From assembly GCA_910587145.1 (NCBI GenBank), contig CAJUMH010000007.1:16615-80614 (forward strand): 64,000 nucleotides of DNA, read 5' to 3'. Source of the DNA: an uncultured Ruthenibacterium sp. (lineage in GTDB: Bacteria; Bacillota; Clostridia; Oscillospirales; Ruminococcaceae). Under the pieces are notes generated by a model that was not told the origin of the DNA, ran no database searches, and worked only from the letters and a program-made list of their open reading frames with translations. Below are positions 1 through 7,536 of this stretch, one piece after another; within the stretch, counting starts at the first letter, position 1, and the number at the start of each line of letters is the position of its first letter. The position numbers and the translations under genes were made by a program.

Positions 1-56
1 GTCGATCGCAAGATTAAATCATGCGATTGCAGTATAAAATATTGCGTTCTATTCAA
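1..56 (-). CDS. possible 5' end of a gene cut by the window edge
   Basis: On the minus strand an AGGAGG ribosome site near 64-69 is followed by a TTG codon at 56-54. The frame stays open to the window edge, reading roughly (M)NRTQYFILQSHDLILRS. Only about 18 codons are visible and the family is not recognised. It would lie downstream of, and on the same strand as, the zinc-ribbon gene at 283-1311, and could be part of the same mobile element. The call rests only on the ribosome site and the short open frame. Confidence 0.3.
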   Translation of the reverse strand, partial: MNRTQYFILQSHDLILRS

Positions 57-282
57 AACACGACCTCCTGCCAAAAGTATTTTCCCTTTAGCAGTGAATC
101 CGCACAAGACTTTTAAAGATTCACCTTATAAAATTATAGAGCAGGAAGAAAATTCCAAAAAGCTTCACGGATATCAGCAAGTTGGGCGTCCAATTGGACG
201 CCCACACCTGTATCAAAAAGAACGAATGCTTCTAAATGCAGCGACGTGGACGCCCTATCGGACGTCCACGTTCATTCCCACA
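57..282. terminator. two GGACG-type hairpins 3' of the zinc-ribbon gene
   Basis: This gap has no convincing gene. It holds a perfect 22-bp palindrome at 183-204 (arms TGGGCGTCC and GGACGCCCA around AATT) and a second hairpin at 245-270 (arms CGTGGACG and CGTCCACG). The second lies only 13 bases 3' of the minus-strand stop at 283. The two hairpins share the GGACG core, so they may be terminators or element-encoded recognition sites. No long T-run follows either arm, which lowers the terminator call. Confidence 0.4.
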
Positions 283-1311
283 TCAGACTTTCCCGCAAAT
301 AGCAAGGATCATTTTCTCCTGCCCCAACATCCAAGCCACAAACTTCGCATCGGTCATATCCCCTTGCTTCACCAGCTGCTTTTGTTTCAGCGCCTCACTG
401 CTGAACTGTTTGAGCGCGGCCTTGGCCCGCCCGATCTGTTCCGGTGGGGCGCTGTTCTTTTTGAGTTTGCTGATCCGGTTGTACCAGAACATATATTCGC
501 GGGCGTAGGCTTGTTCGCAGTCCAGCCCTTTGTTTCGCTCTTCAAAATCCTGCCGCGCCGCCTTTTTGCTTGCCTTGCGGCAGCGTTCCCCGCACAGGGT
601 CGAGCGGGCGTCGCCCGCAAAAAAGATCTTCCCACAATGGCTGCACTGCCGCATCAGCAGCCCGGCATCCAAAATACGCTGGCGGTAATAGATCAGCGCC
701 GGGCGCAGGGAGCCGTCCGTTACCGCGCACTCAAAGGGGATTTTGCCCTGCGGATACCAGACCTCCAATTTTGCATCGGCCCGGTCGTTCCACACCAGCG
801 TTACCGGTTTTTCCCGCCGCCATTGCAGCATCTCCGATGTGTACTCGCCAAACGGCAGAATCATCAACTCGGCAAACTGGCGGAAAGCCACCATCGCCTT
901 TTGCCTGTCCCGGCCACGGCAGCAGCGCAAATACATTTCCCATATTTGAATTGCCGCATACCATGCAGCTGCGTTTGCGGCGGGTTCCTCTGCCAACTGG
1001 GAAAGGATGGCCGCCGCATTCTCTTCCTGCTTTTTCCGCTCGGCAGCCCTTCGCGCCGCCAGCGCCCGGCAAAGCGCCGCAAACGCCTTGTTCCACCGCT
1101 CTGCGGGTGTTTGCCCCACCTCGCACCAAAACACGCCCAAAGGCTGTGTCAGCGCCAGACACGCCGCGTCCTCTTTCCCGCGCAGGGCGCGCTCCACCTC
1201 CAGTTCAGTCCCGACCCATATCTGCTCTTTCCGTTGCTTTGCATCGGCCCGGACCGCCAGAATGACCCGCCAGGTCAGAGGCTCGGTATGTTCAAAGCGA
1301 TACTCCAGCAT
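283..1311 (-). CDS. zinc-ribbon protein of a mobile element (possibly DUF6076-like)
   Basis: A 342-residue protein of unknown function. Near residues 228-250 it has a CSHCGK motif followed by CGERCRK, a CxxC-x(n)-CxxxC zinc ribbon of the kind seen in clostridial element-borne proteins. The rest is helical and rich in charged residues. Assignment to DUF6076 is from memory of the motif pattern and is tentative. The ATG start is supported by the upstream purine stretch GGGAGGGTGAAGGA and a sigma-A promoter at 1367-1395. It diverges from the small ORF and the serine recombinase at 1411-3568, and I infer that all three belong to one integrated element. Confidence 0.6.
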   Translation of the reverse strand: MLEYRFEHTEPLTWRVILAVRADAKQRKEQIWVGTELEVERALRGKEDAACLALTQPLGVFWCEVGQTPAERWNKAFAALCRALAARRAAERKKQEENAAAILSQLAEEPAANAAAWYAAIQIWEMYLRCCRGRDRQKAMVAFRQFAELMILPFGEYTSEMLQWRREKPVTLVWNDRADAKLEVWYPQGKIPFECAVTDGSLRPALIYYRQRILDAGLLMRQCSHCGKIFFAGDARSTLCGERCRKASKKAARQDFEERNKGLDCEQAYAREYMFWYNRISKLKKNSAPPEQIGRAKAALKQFSSEALKQKQLVKQGDMTDAKFVAWMLGQEKMILAICGKV

Positions 1312-1366
1312 TCCTTCACCCTCCCGCTTTATGGGAATCTTATTTTACTCTTTTATGGTTCTTTAC

Positions 1367-1395
1367 ATCATATCGCAAAAGCCTTGAAAACGCAA
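1367..1395 (-). promoter_or_regulatory. sigma-A promoter of the zinc-ribbon gene
   Basis: On the minus strand TTGCGT (1395-1390) and TATGAT (1372-1367) are separated by 17 bases, about 55 bases upstream of the ATG at 1311. Confidence 0.55.
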
Positions 1396-1410
1396 GATTT
1401 AGATGATAGA

Positions 1411-1680
1411 ATGAAAACCATGATATTCCCATATATGGAGGGGGGGAAGGGGGGTGGCAAGCTTCGCTCCCCCCCCCCTTACCGGCTGGGAAAGAAGAAA
1501 CCAAGAGGAGGGGTGCCGGCCAGTCAAGTCAGCATAGAAACCGAAAACGAGCCTTTGCCCCAGTCGGTGGTGCAAAGCCTTGCGCGCGCAATGCTGCCGC
1601 AGATGCGGCGGTTTTTTGAGAGCGAGCAGGGCAGGAAGACCCTGGAGCAATGGCGGACGGAAAGAGAGCGGAAAAAGTGA
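1411..1680 (+). CDS. small ORF upstream of the serine recombinase
   Basis: An 89-residue frame of unknown function. The first 34 codons run through a poly-G/poly-C hairpin and are low complexity. The second half (SIETENEPLPQSVVQSLARAM... ending RTERERKK) looks like a genuine small basic helical protein. A GTG at 1513 just after a GAGGAG stretch is an alternative start but sits too close to it for normal spacing, so the start is uncertain. It lies 260 bases upstream of the recombinase on the same strand. A CCCCCC-TYACCGGCTG repeat occurs near 1470 and again upstream of the recombinase. Confidence 0.45.
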   Translation: MKTMIFPYMEGGKGGGKLRSPPPYRLGKKKPRGGVPASQVSIETENEPLPQSVVQSLARAMLPQMRRFFESEQGRKTLEQWRTERERKK

Positions 1681-1942
1681 AACGCTCTCGCCGGGCCGGG
1701 AGAGCAGCCTTTCCCCGCCCGGTACTTTCTGGATAGATTGGACAACTTAGCACACAATTTTTCGGCAGGTTGATGAATGGCTTTTGGTAGGCCGGTGTGG
1801 TATCGTGCTGGTGGGTAGGCTACAAATCAGTCAGTGAATGGTTTGAGAACGGTTTTGCAAGCATAGCATGTGGTCATCCACATGCAGTTTGGGGAGCGCC
1901 CCCTCCCCCCTCACCGGCTGAAAAAGGAAGGTGAAGCATTAT

Positions 1943-3568
1943 ATGACCGCTGTGATCTACGCACGATACAGCAGTGACAACCAAAGAGAGGAAAGCATTG
2001 AAGGCCAGCTGCGTGAGTGCCAGGAATACGCCGAGCACAACGGTATTACGGTCCTGCGCAATTACATTGACCGGGCGCTGTCCGCGAAAACGGACAACCG
2101 CCCGGAGTTCCAGCAGATGATCCGCGACAGCGGCAAGGGCCTGTTTGACGCGGTGCTTGTCTGGAAACTGGACCGTTTCTCCCGCGACCGGTATGACAGC
2201 GCCCACTATAAGCACATCCTGAAGAAAAACGGGGTAAAGGTCGTCTCTGCCAAGGAGAGCATTTCCGAGGGGCCGGAGGGGATCATTCTGGAACCCATGC
2301 TGGAGGGCATGGCGGAATACTATTCGGCGGAGCTGGCTCAAAAGGTCAACCGCGGGATGCGCGAGAACGCGCTCAAGGGGCTAAGCAACGGCGGTACGAT
2401 CCCGCTGGGGTACCTGCTGGGCGAGGATAAAAGGCTGAAAATCGACCCGCTGACCGCGCCTGTTGTCCGGGAAATCTATCAGCGATACGATGGCGGCGAA
2501 ACAATCAAGGCCATTATTGTCTCGCTGAATGAGCGGCATATCCTGACCAGACAAGGAAAACGGTTTACGTCCAGCAGCTTTAACACCCTGCTGCGCAACC
2601 GCAAATACATGGGAGAATATCGCTACAAGGATGTTGTCATCCCCGATGCAATCCCGGCAATCGTTCCAAAAGACGTGTTTGAAAGGGTGCAGGCGCGGAT
2701 GGAAAAGAACCGTCACGCCCCGGCAAGGGCAAAAGCCGAGGACGAATATCTGCTGACCACCAAACTGTTCTGCGGCCACTGCGGCCGCATGATGGTGGGA
2801 GAAAGCGGTGTTGGCCGGAATGGGGCGGTGCACCGCTACTACAAATGCAGCGCGGCAAAGCGGCGGCAGGGCTGTGACAAAAAGGCGGTGAAAAAGGACT
2901 GGATCGAACGCGCAGCGGTGCTGTACACGGTGCAGCGGGTGTTCAACGATGAGCTGATCGAACGCATTGCGGATGAGTTGGTTGCCCTGCAAAGCACCGA
3001 AGACACGACCCTGCCGGTGCTGCGCAAGCAGCTCGCGGACACGAACCGCGGCATTGAGAACATGCTGAACGCGATTCAGCAGGGGGTGCTTACCAGCAGC
3101 ACCAAGCAGCGGCTGGAGGAACTGGAAGAACTGCGCGAACAGCTAAAAACCAGCATCCTGCAAGCGGAGTTGGAGCGCCCGCAGTACACCCGCGAGGACA
3201 TCATTGCATGGATTGGGCAGTTTAAGAACGGAGACCCGAATGACAAGGCGTACCAGCGCCAGATCATTGATACCTTCATCAATTCGATTTATGTATTTGA
3301 CGACCGGCTCGTTTTCACCTATAATTATAAAAATGGAACACAGACCGTGAGCCTTGCGGATGTTTCCGCAGCTTTCGGTTCGGATTTGGTGCGGGATGTT
3401 TCACCATATTGGAATGGACTGCGTTCCGTTCAAACAGGGCGCGCTGCGTTTTTTGCAGCGCGCCCTGTTTTTGCCCTCAAAGCGGGCCGAGGGGGGGGTC
3501 CCCGCGGCCGGCGGCAGGAAAGTACCTGTGCGGCCGGGCGGATACCCCTCGACCGGCAGGGCATTTGA
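1943..3568 (+). CDS. large serine recombinase (site-specific integrase)
   Basis: A resolvase/invertase-type integrase of about 541 residues that would catalyse excision and integration of its element. The N-terminal catalytic domain begins AVIYARYSSDNQ (Ser in the YARYSS motif as nucleophile) and continues with DRALSAK, KLDRFSRDR and the long helix GMAEYYSAELAQKVNRGM. A recombinase domain follows. A zinc ribbon near residues 270-310 (CGHCGRM...CSAAKRRQGC) precedes a C-terminal coiled coil (LEELEELREQLK). ATG 1943 is preferred because relatives start M(K)xAIYARYSS and AAGGAAG lies 11 bases upstream; GTG 1931 is the longer alternative. After GSDLVRDVSPYW the frame passes through a strong terminator hairpin at 3432-3472 into compositionally different sequence. 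The last ~50 residues are therefore probably not native, and the element's right junction may lie near 3400-3430. Confidence 0.88.
   Translation: MTAVIYARYSSDNQREESIEGQLRECQEYAEHNGITVLRNYIDRALSAKTDNRPEFQQMIRDSGKGLFDAVLVWKLDRFSRDRYDSAHYKHILKKNGVKVVSAKESISEGPEGIILEPMLEGMAEYYSAELAQKVNRGMRENALKGLSNGGTIPLGYLLGEDKRLKIDPLTAPVVREIYQRYDGGETIKAIIVSLNERHILTRQGKRFTSSSFNTLLRNRKYMGEYRYKDVVIPDAIPAIVPKDVFERVQARMEKNRHAPARAKAEDEYLLTTKLFCGHCGRMMVGESGVGRNGAVHRYYKCSAAKRRQGCDKKAVKKDWIERAAVLYTVQRVFNDELIERIADELVALQSTEDTTLPVLRKQLADTNRGIENMLNAIQQGVLTSSTKQRLEELEELREQLKTSILQAELERPQYTREDIIAWIGQFKNGDPNDKAYQRQIIDTFINSIYVFDDRLVFTYNYKNGTQTVSLADVSAAFGSDLVRDVSPYWNGLRSVQTGRAAFFAARPVFALKAGRGGGPRGRRQESTCAAGRIPLDRQGI
3432..3472 (+). 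terminator. rho-independent terminator inside the recombinase reading frame
   Basis: A perfect 16-bp stem (arms 3432-3447 and 3455-3470, loop GTTTTTT) ends in TTTTT. It stands about 100 bases before the nominal recombinase stop, indicating that the annotated C-terminus is read-through. The stem is also about 140 bases 3' of ldh on the other strand. Confidence 0.75.
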
Positions 3569-3612
3569 AAAACGTTTTGCGGCCGGCAGCGTGCTCGCAG
3601 GATGCCCTGCGG

Positions 3613-4563
3613 TCAGCGGAGTGTCTGAAGGATGCCCTTCAGCGTGTTTGCCGAATCGTTCAGCCTTGCCGCTTCCTCCTCGCACAGCGGAATCGGCACA
3701 TGCGTTTCGATGCCCTCTTCCCCCAAAATCGCCGGGAAGCTGAGGGCAATTCCGTCGATGCCGTACATCCCGTGGATCATGGCCGAAACGGGGAGAATGG
3801 ATTTTTCATCCTGTACAATGCATTCGCAGATCCGCCTGACGGACATGGCGACGCCGTAATAGGTGGCGTTCTTTTTTTCAATAATCTCGTAGGCGCTGTT
3901 TTTTACGTCCTCGGCAATTTCCCGCATGGCGGCGTCGTGATCGAAATACCCGCGCATTTCACAAAAATCGTGCAGCGGAATGCCGGATACGTTTGCACTG
4001 CTCCAGGCGACGATCTCGCTGTCCCCGTGTTCGCCGATCACGAACGAGTGGATGCTTCGGCTGTCCACGCGCAGACGTTCGCTCAAAGCGTATTTGAGCC
4101 GGGCCGTGTCGAGCAGTGTTCCGGAGCCGATCACCCGGCTTTCCGGCAGCCCGCTCAGCTTTACGGCCACATCCGTGAGAATATCCACCGGATTTGATAC
4201 GATGAGAAGAATGCCGTCAAAGCCCTGCCGGATGATCTCGGGAATGACGCTTTTGAGAATGCCGACGTTTTTTTCAACAAGGTCGAGCCGCGTTTCTCCC
4301 GGTTTCTGGTTCCCTCCGGCGGTGACAATGGCGACGGAGGCGTCGGACAGATCGCGGTACTGCCCGGCGAAAATTTTTGTTTGTCCTGTAAAAGGGATCC
4401 CGTGCGCAATGTCCAGCGCTTCTCCGTCTGCCTTGTCAAAATCGGCGTCGATCAAAACCAGCTCCGAAAACAGCCTGCTCTGCACCAGCGCGAACGCCGT
4501 GGCGGCGCCCACAAAGCCGCAGCCCACGATGGCAGCCTTTCTGGCATCGATTTTCTTTGCCAA
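3613..4563 (-). CDS. ldh: L-lactate dehydrogenase
   Basis: NAD-dependent L-lactate dehydrogenase (316 residues, normal length) that interconverts pyruvate and lactate to reoxidise NADH in fermentation; cytosolic. The Rossmann glycine motif is IVGCGFVGAAT near residue 12. The NAD-binding acid lies in ELVLIDAD, the substrate loop is GGNQKPGETRLDL with the catalytic Arg, SNPVD follows, and the catalytic His is in IGEHGDSE. The start is a TTG (4563-4561) seven bases after AGGAGGTG; the longer in-frame ATG lies upstream of that ribosome site and is rejected. It stands alone between the mobile element and degV, and its leader lies in a dispersed intergenic repeat (4572-4650). Confidence 0.93.
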   Translation of the reverse strand: MAKKIDARKAAIVGCGFVGAATAFALVQSRLFSELVLIDADFDKADGEALDIAHGIPFTGQTKIFAGQYRDLSDASVAIVTAGGNQKPGETRLDLVEKNVGILKSVIPEIIRQGFDGILLIVSNPVDILTDVAVKLSGLPESRVIGSGTLLDTARLKYALSERLRVDSRSIHSFVIGEHGDSEIVAWSSANVSGIPLHDFCEMRGYFDHDAAMREIAEDVKNSAYEIIEKKNATYYGVAMSVRRICECIVQDEKSILPVSAMIHGMYGIDGIALSFPAILGEEGIETHVPIPLCEEEAARLNDSANTLKGILQTLR

Positions 4564-4942
4564 AACAACACCTCCTGTAACGGGCGGTTCCATCAGAAAA
4601 CAAAGCCGCGCTGCAAAGCAGACATAAAGACGCTTCGTTTTGCGATCTCATCGCCCTGTAACGGGCAGCGGGAGCGAACGCAAAGCGCCCCCAAGGCCGC
4701 GCTGTACGCACCCTGCGGAACGTTCGCCCTTTTCGCCCGCCGCCCATACCAACAGTATGCCCGGTTTTTTCCGTTTTACCGATAGGGACAGAACCGCGGA
4801 TCCCGCAGGGCCCGGGCGGCGGGGAAATACGCTTGGGGACGCGCCGCAGGGGGCGCGGCAAAAACGGCGAACAGGATGGCCTAAAAGGCCGCCCCTGTTC
4901 GCCTGTTTTGTCTGGCCGCCGGTGCGCCGGTGCGCGGCGGCC
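4564..4942. repeat. intergenic region with dispersed repeat copy A and the degV terminator
   Basis: There is no gene in these 379 bases. 4572-4650 is a copy of a dispersed intergenic repeat, recognisable by ACGGGCGGTTCCATCAGAAA...ACAAAGC and GACGCTTCG. A close second copy lies at 20927-21000 and a decayed third at 44822-44880. Near 4866-4903 a hairpin (GGCGAACAGG/CCTGTTCGCC) followed on the minus strand by GTTTTTG is the likely degV terminator. A GC-rich inverted repeat (GGCCGCC/GGCGGCC, 4914-4942) abuts the degV stop. Confidence 0.6.
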
Positions 4943-5779
4943 TTATGCGTGAATGGCCTGCAGCGCCACGCAGCCGGGCCCGCCGTGCGTGATGAACACC
5001 GGGCTGAGCGGCAGGATCTCGACGGGCGTTTGGGGGAACATTGCGTGAAAAAGCCGCCGGGCCTGCCCGGCGAGGGCGGGCGCGTCGGCGTGGGTGATAT
5101 AAAGCCGCCAATCCGCGTTCACGCCCATTTCGCGGAAGGTGTGGGCCGCCGTCTGCGCCGCGTGCAGAAAGCTGCGTTTTACGCCCGCAAGCGTTAGACG
5201 TTTGGCGTCCGGCGCAGGGGTGAGCAGCGGGGAAAAGCGAACGGCCTGCCCCACATACGAGACCAGCGGCGAAAGCCGCCCGCCCCGCCGCAGATAGGCA
5301 AAATCGGCGGGGATGAGAAAGCTCTTCGATGTTTCGATCAGCTCCCGGGTGCGCTGCAGGATCGCGTCTGCGTCCGCGCCGGAGCGCAGCATGCGAACGG
5401 CGTTTTCGGCAAGATACCGGTGCGGCCCGCAGAGCGTGCGGCTGTTGAGCACCGTAATCTTCTGCCCGCCCTCGCACAGCCCGGCCGCGGCCACCGCGCT
5501 CGCGTAGGTGCCGGAAAGGCCGCCGGCCATTGTGATGTGAAGGATGGTATCGCCCGGATACTGCTCGTACAACTGCAGGATATCCCCCGTGGAGGGCTGG
5601 CTGCTCGTGGGCAGGTGCTCTGCATCAATCAGCCCGAGCAGCTGCTGCGGCGAGAGCTCGTCGAATTCCCGGTAGGTTTTGCCCCGGATGGCGACGGACA
5701 GCGGCGTGACGGTGAACCCCGCCTGCCGCGCCTGTGCGGAGGAATACAGCGTGGAGGTATCGGCAAAAATGCGGATCAT
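4943..5779 (-). CDS. DegV family fatty-acid-binding protein
   Basis: A 278-residue DegV (DUF194/EDD-fold) protein. Relatives bind a fatty acid and some act as FakB subunits that present it to the kinase FakA; no fakA is visible here, so its partner is unknown. Motifs: start MIRIFADTS, TSSQPST near residue 60, the lipid-contacting MAGGLSGTY near 84-92, RRGGRLSP near 164, and a C-terminal HGGPG. ATG 5779 fits the family N-terminus, whereas the longer frame adds 18 non-conserved residues. A near-perfect sigma-A promoter lies 68-97 bases upstream inside a 42-bp palindrome shared with the divergent DUF1836 gene. Confidence 0.88.
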   Translation of the reverse strand: MIRIFADTSTLYSSAQARQAGFTVTPLSVAIRGKTYREFDELSPQQLLGLIDAEHLPTSSQPSTGDILQLYEQYPGDTILHITMAGGLSGTYASAVAAAGLCEGGQKITVLNSRTLCGPHRYLAENAVRMLRSGADADAILQRTRELIETSKSFLIPADFAYLRRGGRLSPLVSYVGQAVRFSPLLTPAPDAKRLTLAGVKRSFLHAAQTAAHTFREMGVNADWRLYITHADAPALAGQARRLFHAMFPQTPVEILPLSPVFITHGGPGCVALQAIHA

Positions 5780-5846
5780 AAAGAGAACCCCTTTCCCATT
5801 TGGCACAATATTATGTTTAAAATTGTATAACATAGTTTTAAAAACT

Positions 5847-5875
5847 ATTATAGATGTTTTTTAAAAATAAGTCAA
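5847..5875 (-). promoter_or_regulatory. degV promoter
   Basis: On the minus strand TTGACT (5875-5870), a 17-base spacer and TATAAT (5852-5847). The -35 box lies within the left arm of the palindrome at 5863-5904. Confidence 0.8.
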
Positions 5876-5904
5876 GCGTTCCCGGGAACGCTTGACTTAT
5901 TTTT
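5863..5904. promoter_or_regulatory. 42-bp perfect palindrome carrying both divergent -35 boxes
   Basis: Positions 5863-5883 and 5884-5904 are exact reverse complements with centre CCCGGG. The arms contain AAGTCAAGCG and CGCTTGACTT, so the -35 hexamers of the two divergent promoters are mirror images (5870-5875 and 5892-5897). A dimeric or tetrameric regulator bound here would occlude both promoters. As RNA it could also form a hairpin, but its placement over the -35 boxes favours an operator. Confidence 0.75.
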
Positions 5905-5919
5905 GAAACGCATTAAAAT
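5892..5919 (+). promoter_or_regulatory. DUF1836 gene promoter
   Basis: TTGACT (5892-5897), 16-base spacer, TAAAAT (5914-5919). It is weaker than the opposing degV promoter and shares the palindrome with it. Confidence 0.65.
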
Positions 5920-5992
5920 AGAACTATGGATATCCGCGCCCGTCAGGGGGCCTTTTGGGGCCGTATGCCAATTGGAACAAGGGAGTGTTTGC

Positions 5993-6526
5993 ATGCCAAC
6001 AAAAGCTGAACAGACGCTGGCGGAAATGAAGGCCTACCGCTGCCCGCGCTACGCGCAGCTGCCGGAGATCGCGCTGTACCGCGATCAGGTGCTGGACGCG
6101 CTGGAGCGCTACACCGCGCCCTTTTTTGCCGGACGGAGCGAGCCGCCGCTGACGGCGGCGATGATCAACAATTACGTAAAGCTGCAGCTGCTTGCGCCGC
6201 CCGTGAAAAAGCGGTACAGCCGGGAGCAGATTGCGCAGCTGTATGTGATCTGCCTGCTCAAGCAGGTGATGAGCATCTCCGAGCTGCGCGGCCTGATGGA
6301 GATCCAGCGGCGCAGCTATCCCCTGGAGCAGGCGTATGATTATTTTTGCACCGAGATGGAAAAGGCGCTGCAGGCCACCTTTGGCACGCGCGATTTTTCC
6401 ATGCCCAGCAGCGCGCAGAAAACAACGCCCGAGAGCGAGCTGGTGCGCAGCCTTGCGCTGTGCCTTGCAAACAAGATCTTTGCGCTCAAATTCATCGAGC
6501 TGTATCCCCGCGCGGAAAAAGAGTGA
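5993..6526 (+). CDS. DUF1836 domain protein, predicted DNA-binding
   Basis: A 177-residue protein of the DUF1836 family, common in Firmicutes and without an established function. Residues ~55-110 (MINNYVKLQLLAPPVKKRYSREQIAQLYVI...) look like a winged/MerR-like helix-turn-helix: an 'NNYVK' helix, a basic KKRYSREQ turn and the ISELRGLM helix. ATG 5993 fits relatives; GGGAG at 5981-5985 supplies a modest ribosome site. It diverges from degV across the palindrome, so it is the obvious candidate to bind it; that link is inference from position. A hairpin terminator follows at 6572-6607. Confidence 0.8.
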   Translation: MPTKAEQTLAEMKAYRCPRYAQLPEIALYRDQVLDALERYTAPFFAGRSEPPLTAAMINNYVKLQLLAPPVKKRYSREQIAQLYVICLLKQVMSISELRGLMEIQRRSYPLEQAYDYFCTEMEKALQATFGTRDFSMPSSAQKTTPESELVRSLALCLANKIFALKFIELYPRAEKE

Positions 6527-6571
6527 GCTCGGCGGGGCGCTTTGGCGCGGGCCGGCATGAGAAAAACAGAG

Positions 6572-6607
6572 AGCCTGCCCCGGAGCGGTTTTCCGGGACA
6601 GGCTTTC
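6572..6607 (+). terminator. terminator after the DUF1836 gene
   Basis: A 13-bp stem (AGCCTGCCCCGGA / TCCGGGACAGGCT, one wobble pair) followed by TTCT. It lies between the convergent DUF1836 and hflC genes. Confidence 0.55.
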
Positions 6608-6659
6608 TCGAATTACAGCGGCTCCTCGGCGGCATTTCGCGGCCGGAAGAAACGCGGTG

Positions 6660-7535
6660 TTAATTGCTGTAAAAAATTTCGGCCAGCGGAGAGGTGCGGT
6701 TTAAAAACAGCACGTTGCGGCTGCCGGTGAGGCTGCCCCTGGCGGCGTCCAGACTGCGCACGAAGTTGTAGAACTCGGCGCGCGCGGGGTCGGCATAGGC
6801 ATCGGAGAGAATGCGCATGTATTCCGCCTCGCCCTCGGCCTCCAGCATCTCGGCCTTGGCGGAGGCCTCGGAGAGCATGATCTGTACCTCCTTGTCCGTC
6901 TGGCTGCGAATGCGCTGCGCGTTGCTCTCGCCCTCGGCGGTGTAGCTTGCGGCGATGTTGTTGCGCTCGCTGATCATGCGCTGGTAGACGGCGGCCTTGT
7001 TGTCGTCCGGCAGATCGAGGTGCTTTGTTTCGATGGCGATGAGCTCGATGCCGTATTGCTCCAGCGAATTGCCCACGCCCGCGCGGATGGCGCCGGCCAG
7101 CTCGCCGTCGCGCCCGCTGATTACCTCGCTCTGGCTCATGCCGGAGATGGTGTTTTTCATGCTGTTGTAAACAAGGGAGGTAAGGCGGCTCTCGGCGTTG
7201 GGGATGCTGCCGTTCAGCGTTTGGATGAACCGCTGCGGATCCTCGATGCGCCACAGGATAAAGCTGTCGGCCACCATGGTCTTTTTATCCTGCGTGATTA
7301 CGTCCGATACCGGAAGATCGTACAGCAGCACGCGGTTGGGCATGGTCTCGCTGGTTTGGACGAACGGCAGCTTCCAGCTGATGCCGGGCACGTCGCGGAT
7401 TTCTACAACGCGGCCAAACTGCCGGATGACGGTATATTCGTTCTGCTGTGTAATAACGCAGCAGGCGCCCAGCACGGCCAGCGCGGCGATCAGCACGGCG
7501 GCAAGCAGAACGCGGAAGATCGCTTTCTGTTTCAT
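6660..7535 (-). CDS. hflC: SPFH/prohibitin-family membrane protein HflC
   Basis: A 291-residue HflC homologue. HflK and HflC form a membrane-anchored ring that in model bacteria encloses FtsH and modulates proteolysis of membrane proteins. One N-terminal transmembrane segment (about residues 7-29) is followed by an SPFH domain beginning EYTVIRQFGRVV, then a charged coiled coil (SEASAKAEMLEAEGEAEYMRI) and a C-terminal tail. Start ATG 7535 follows the hflK stop by one base (TGATATG), so the two are translationally coupled. Control is probably from the riboswitch-bearing hflK leader. Confidence 0.9.
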   Translation of the reverse strand: MKQKAIFRVLLAAVLIAALAVLGACCVITQQNEYTVIRQFGRVVEIRDVPGISWKLPFVQTSETMPNRVLLYDLPVSDVITQDKKTMVADSFILWRIEDPQRFIQTLNGSIPNAESRLTSLVYNSMKNTISGMSQSEVISGRDGELAGAIRAGVGNSLEQYGIELIAIETKHLDLPDDNKAAVYQRMISERNNIAASYTAEGESNAQRIRSQTDKEVQIMLSEASAKAEMLEAEGEAEYMRILSDAYADPARAEFYNFVRSLDAARGSLTGSRNVLFLNRTSPLAEIFYSN

Positions 7536-7536
7536 A

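Noticed and set aside
94..1410. Long plus-strand open frame upstream of the small ORF
   Set aside because: It is antisense to the zinc-ribbon gene, lacks a ribosome site, and reads as low-complexity Arg/Pro/Leu sequence typical of GC-rich shadows.
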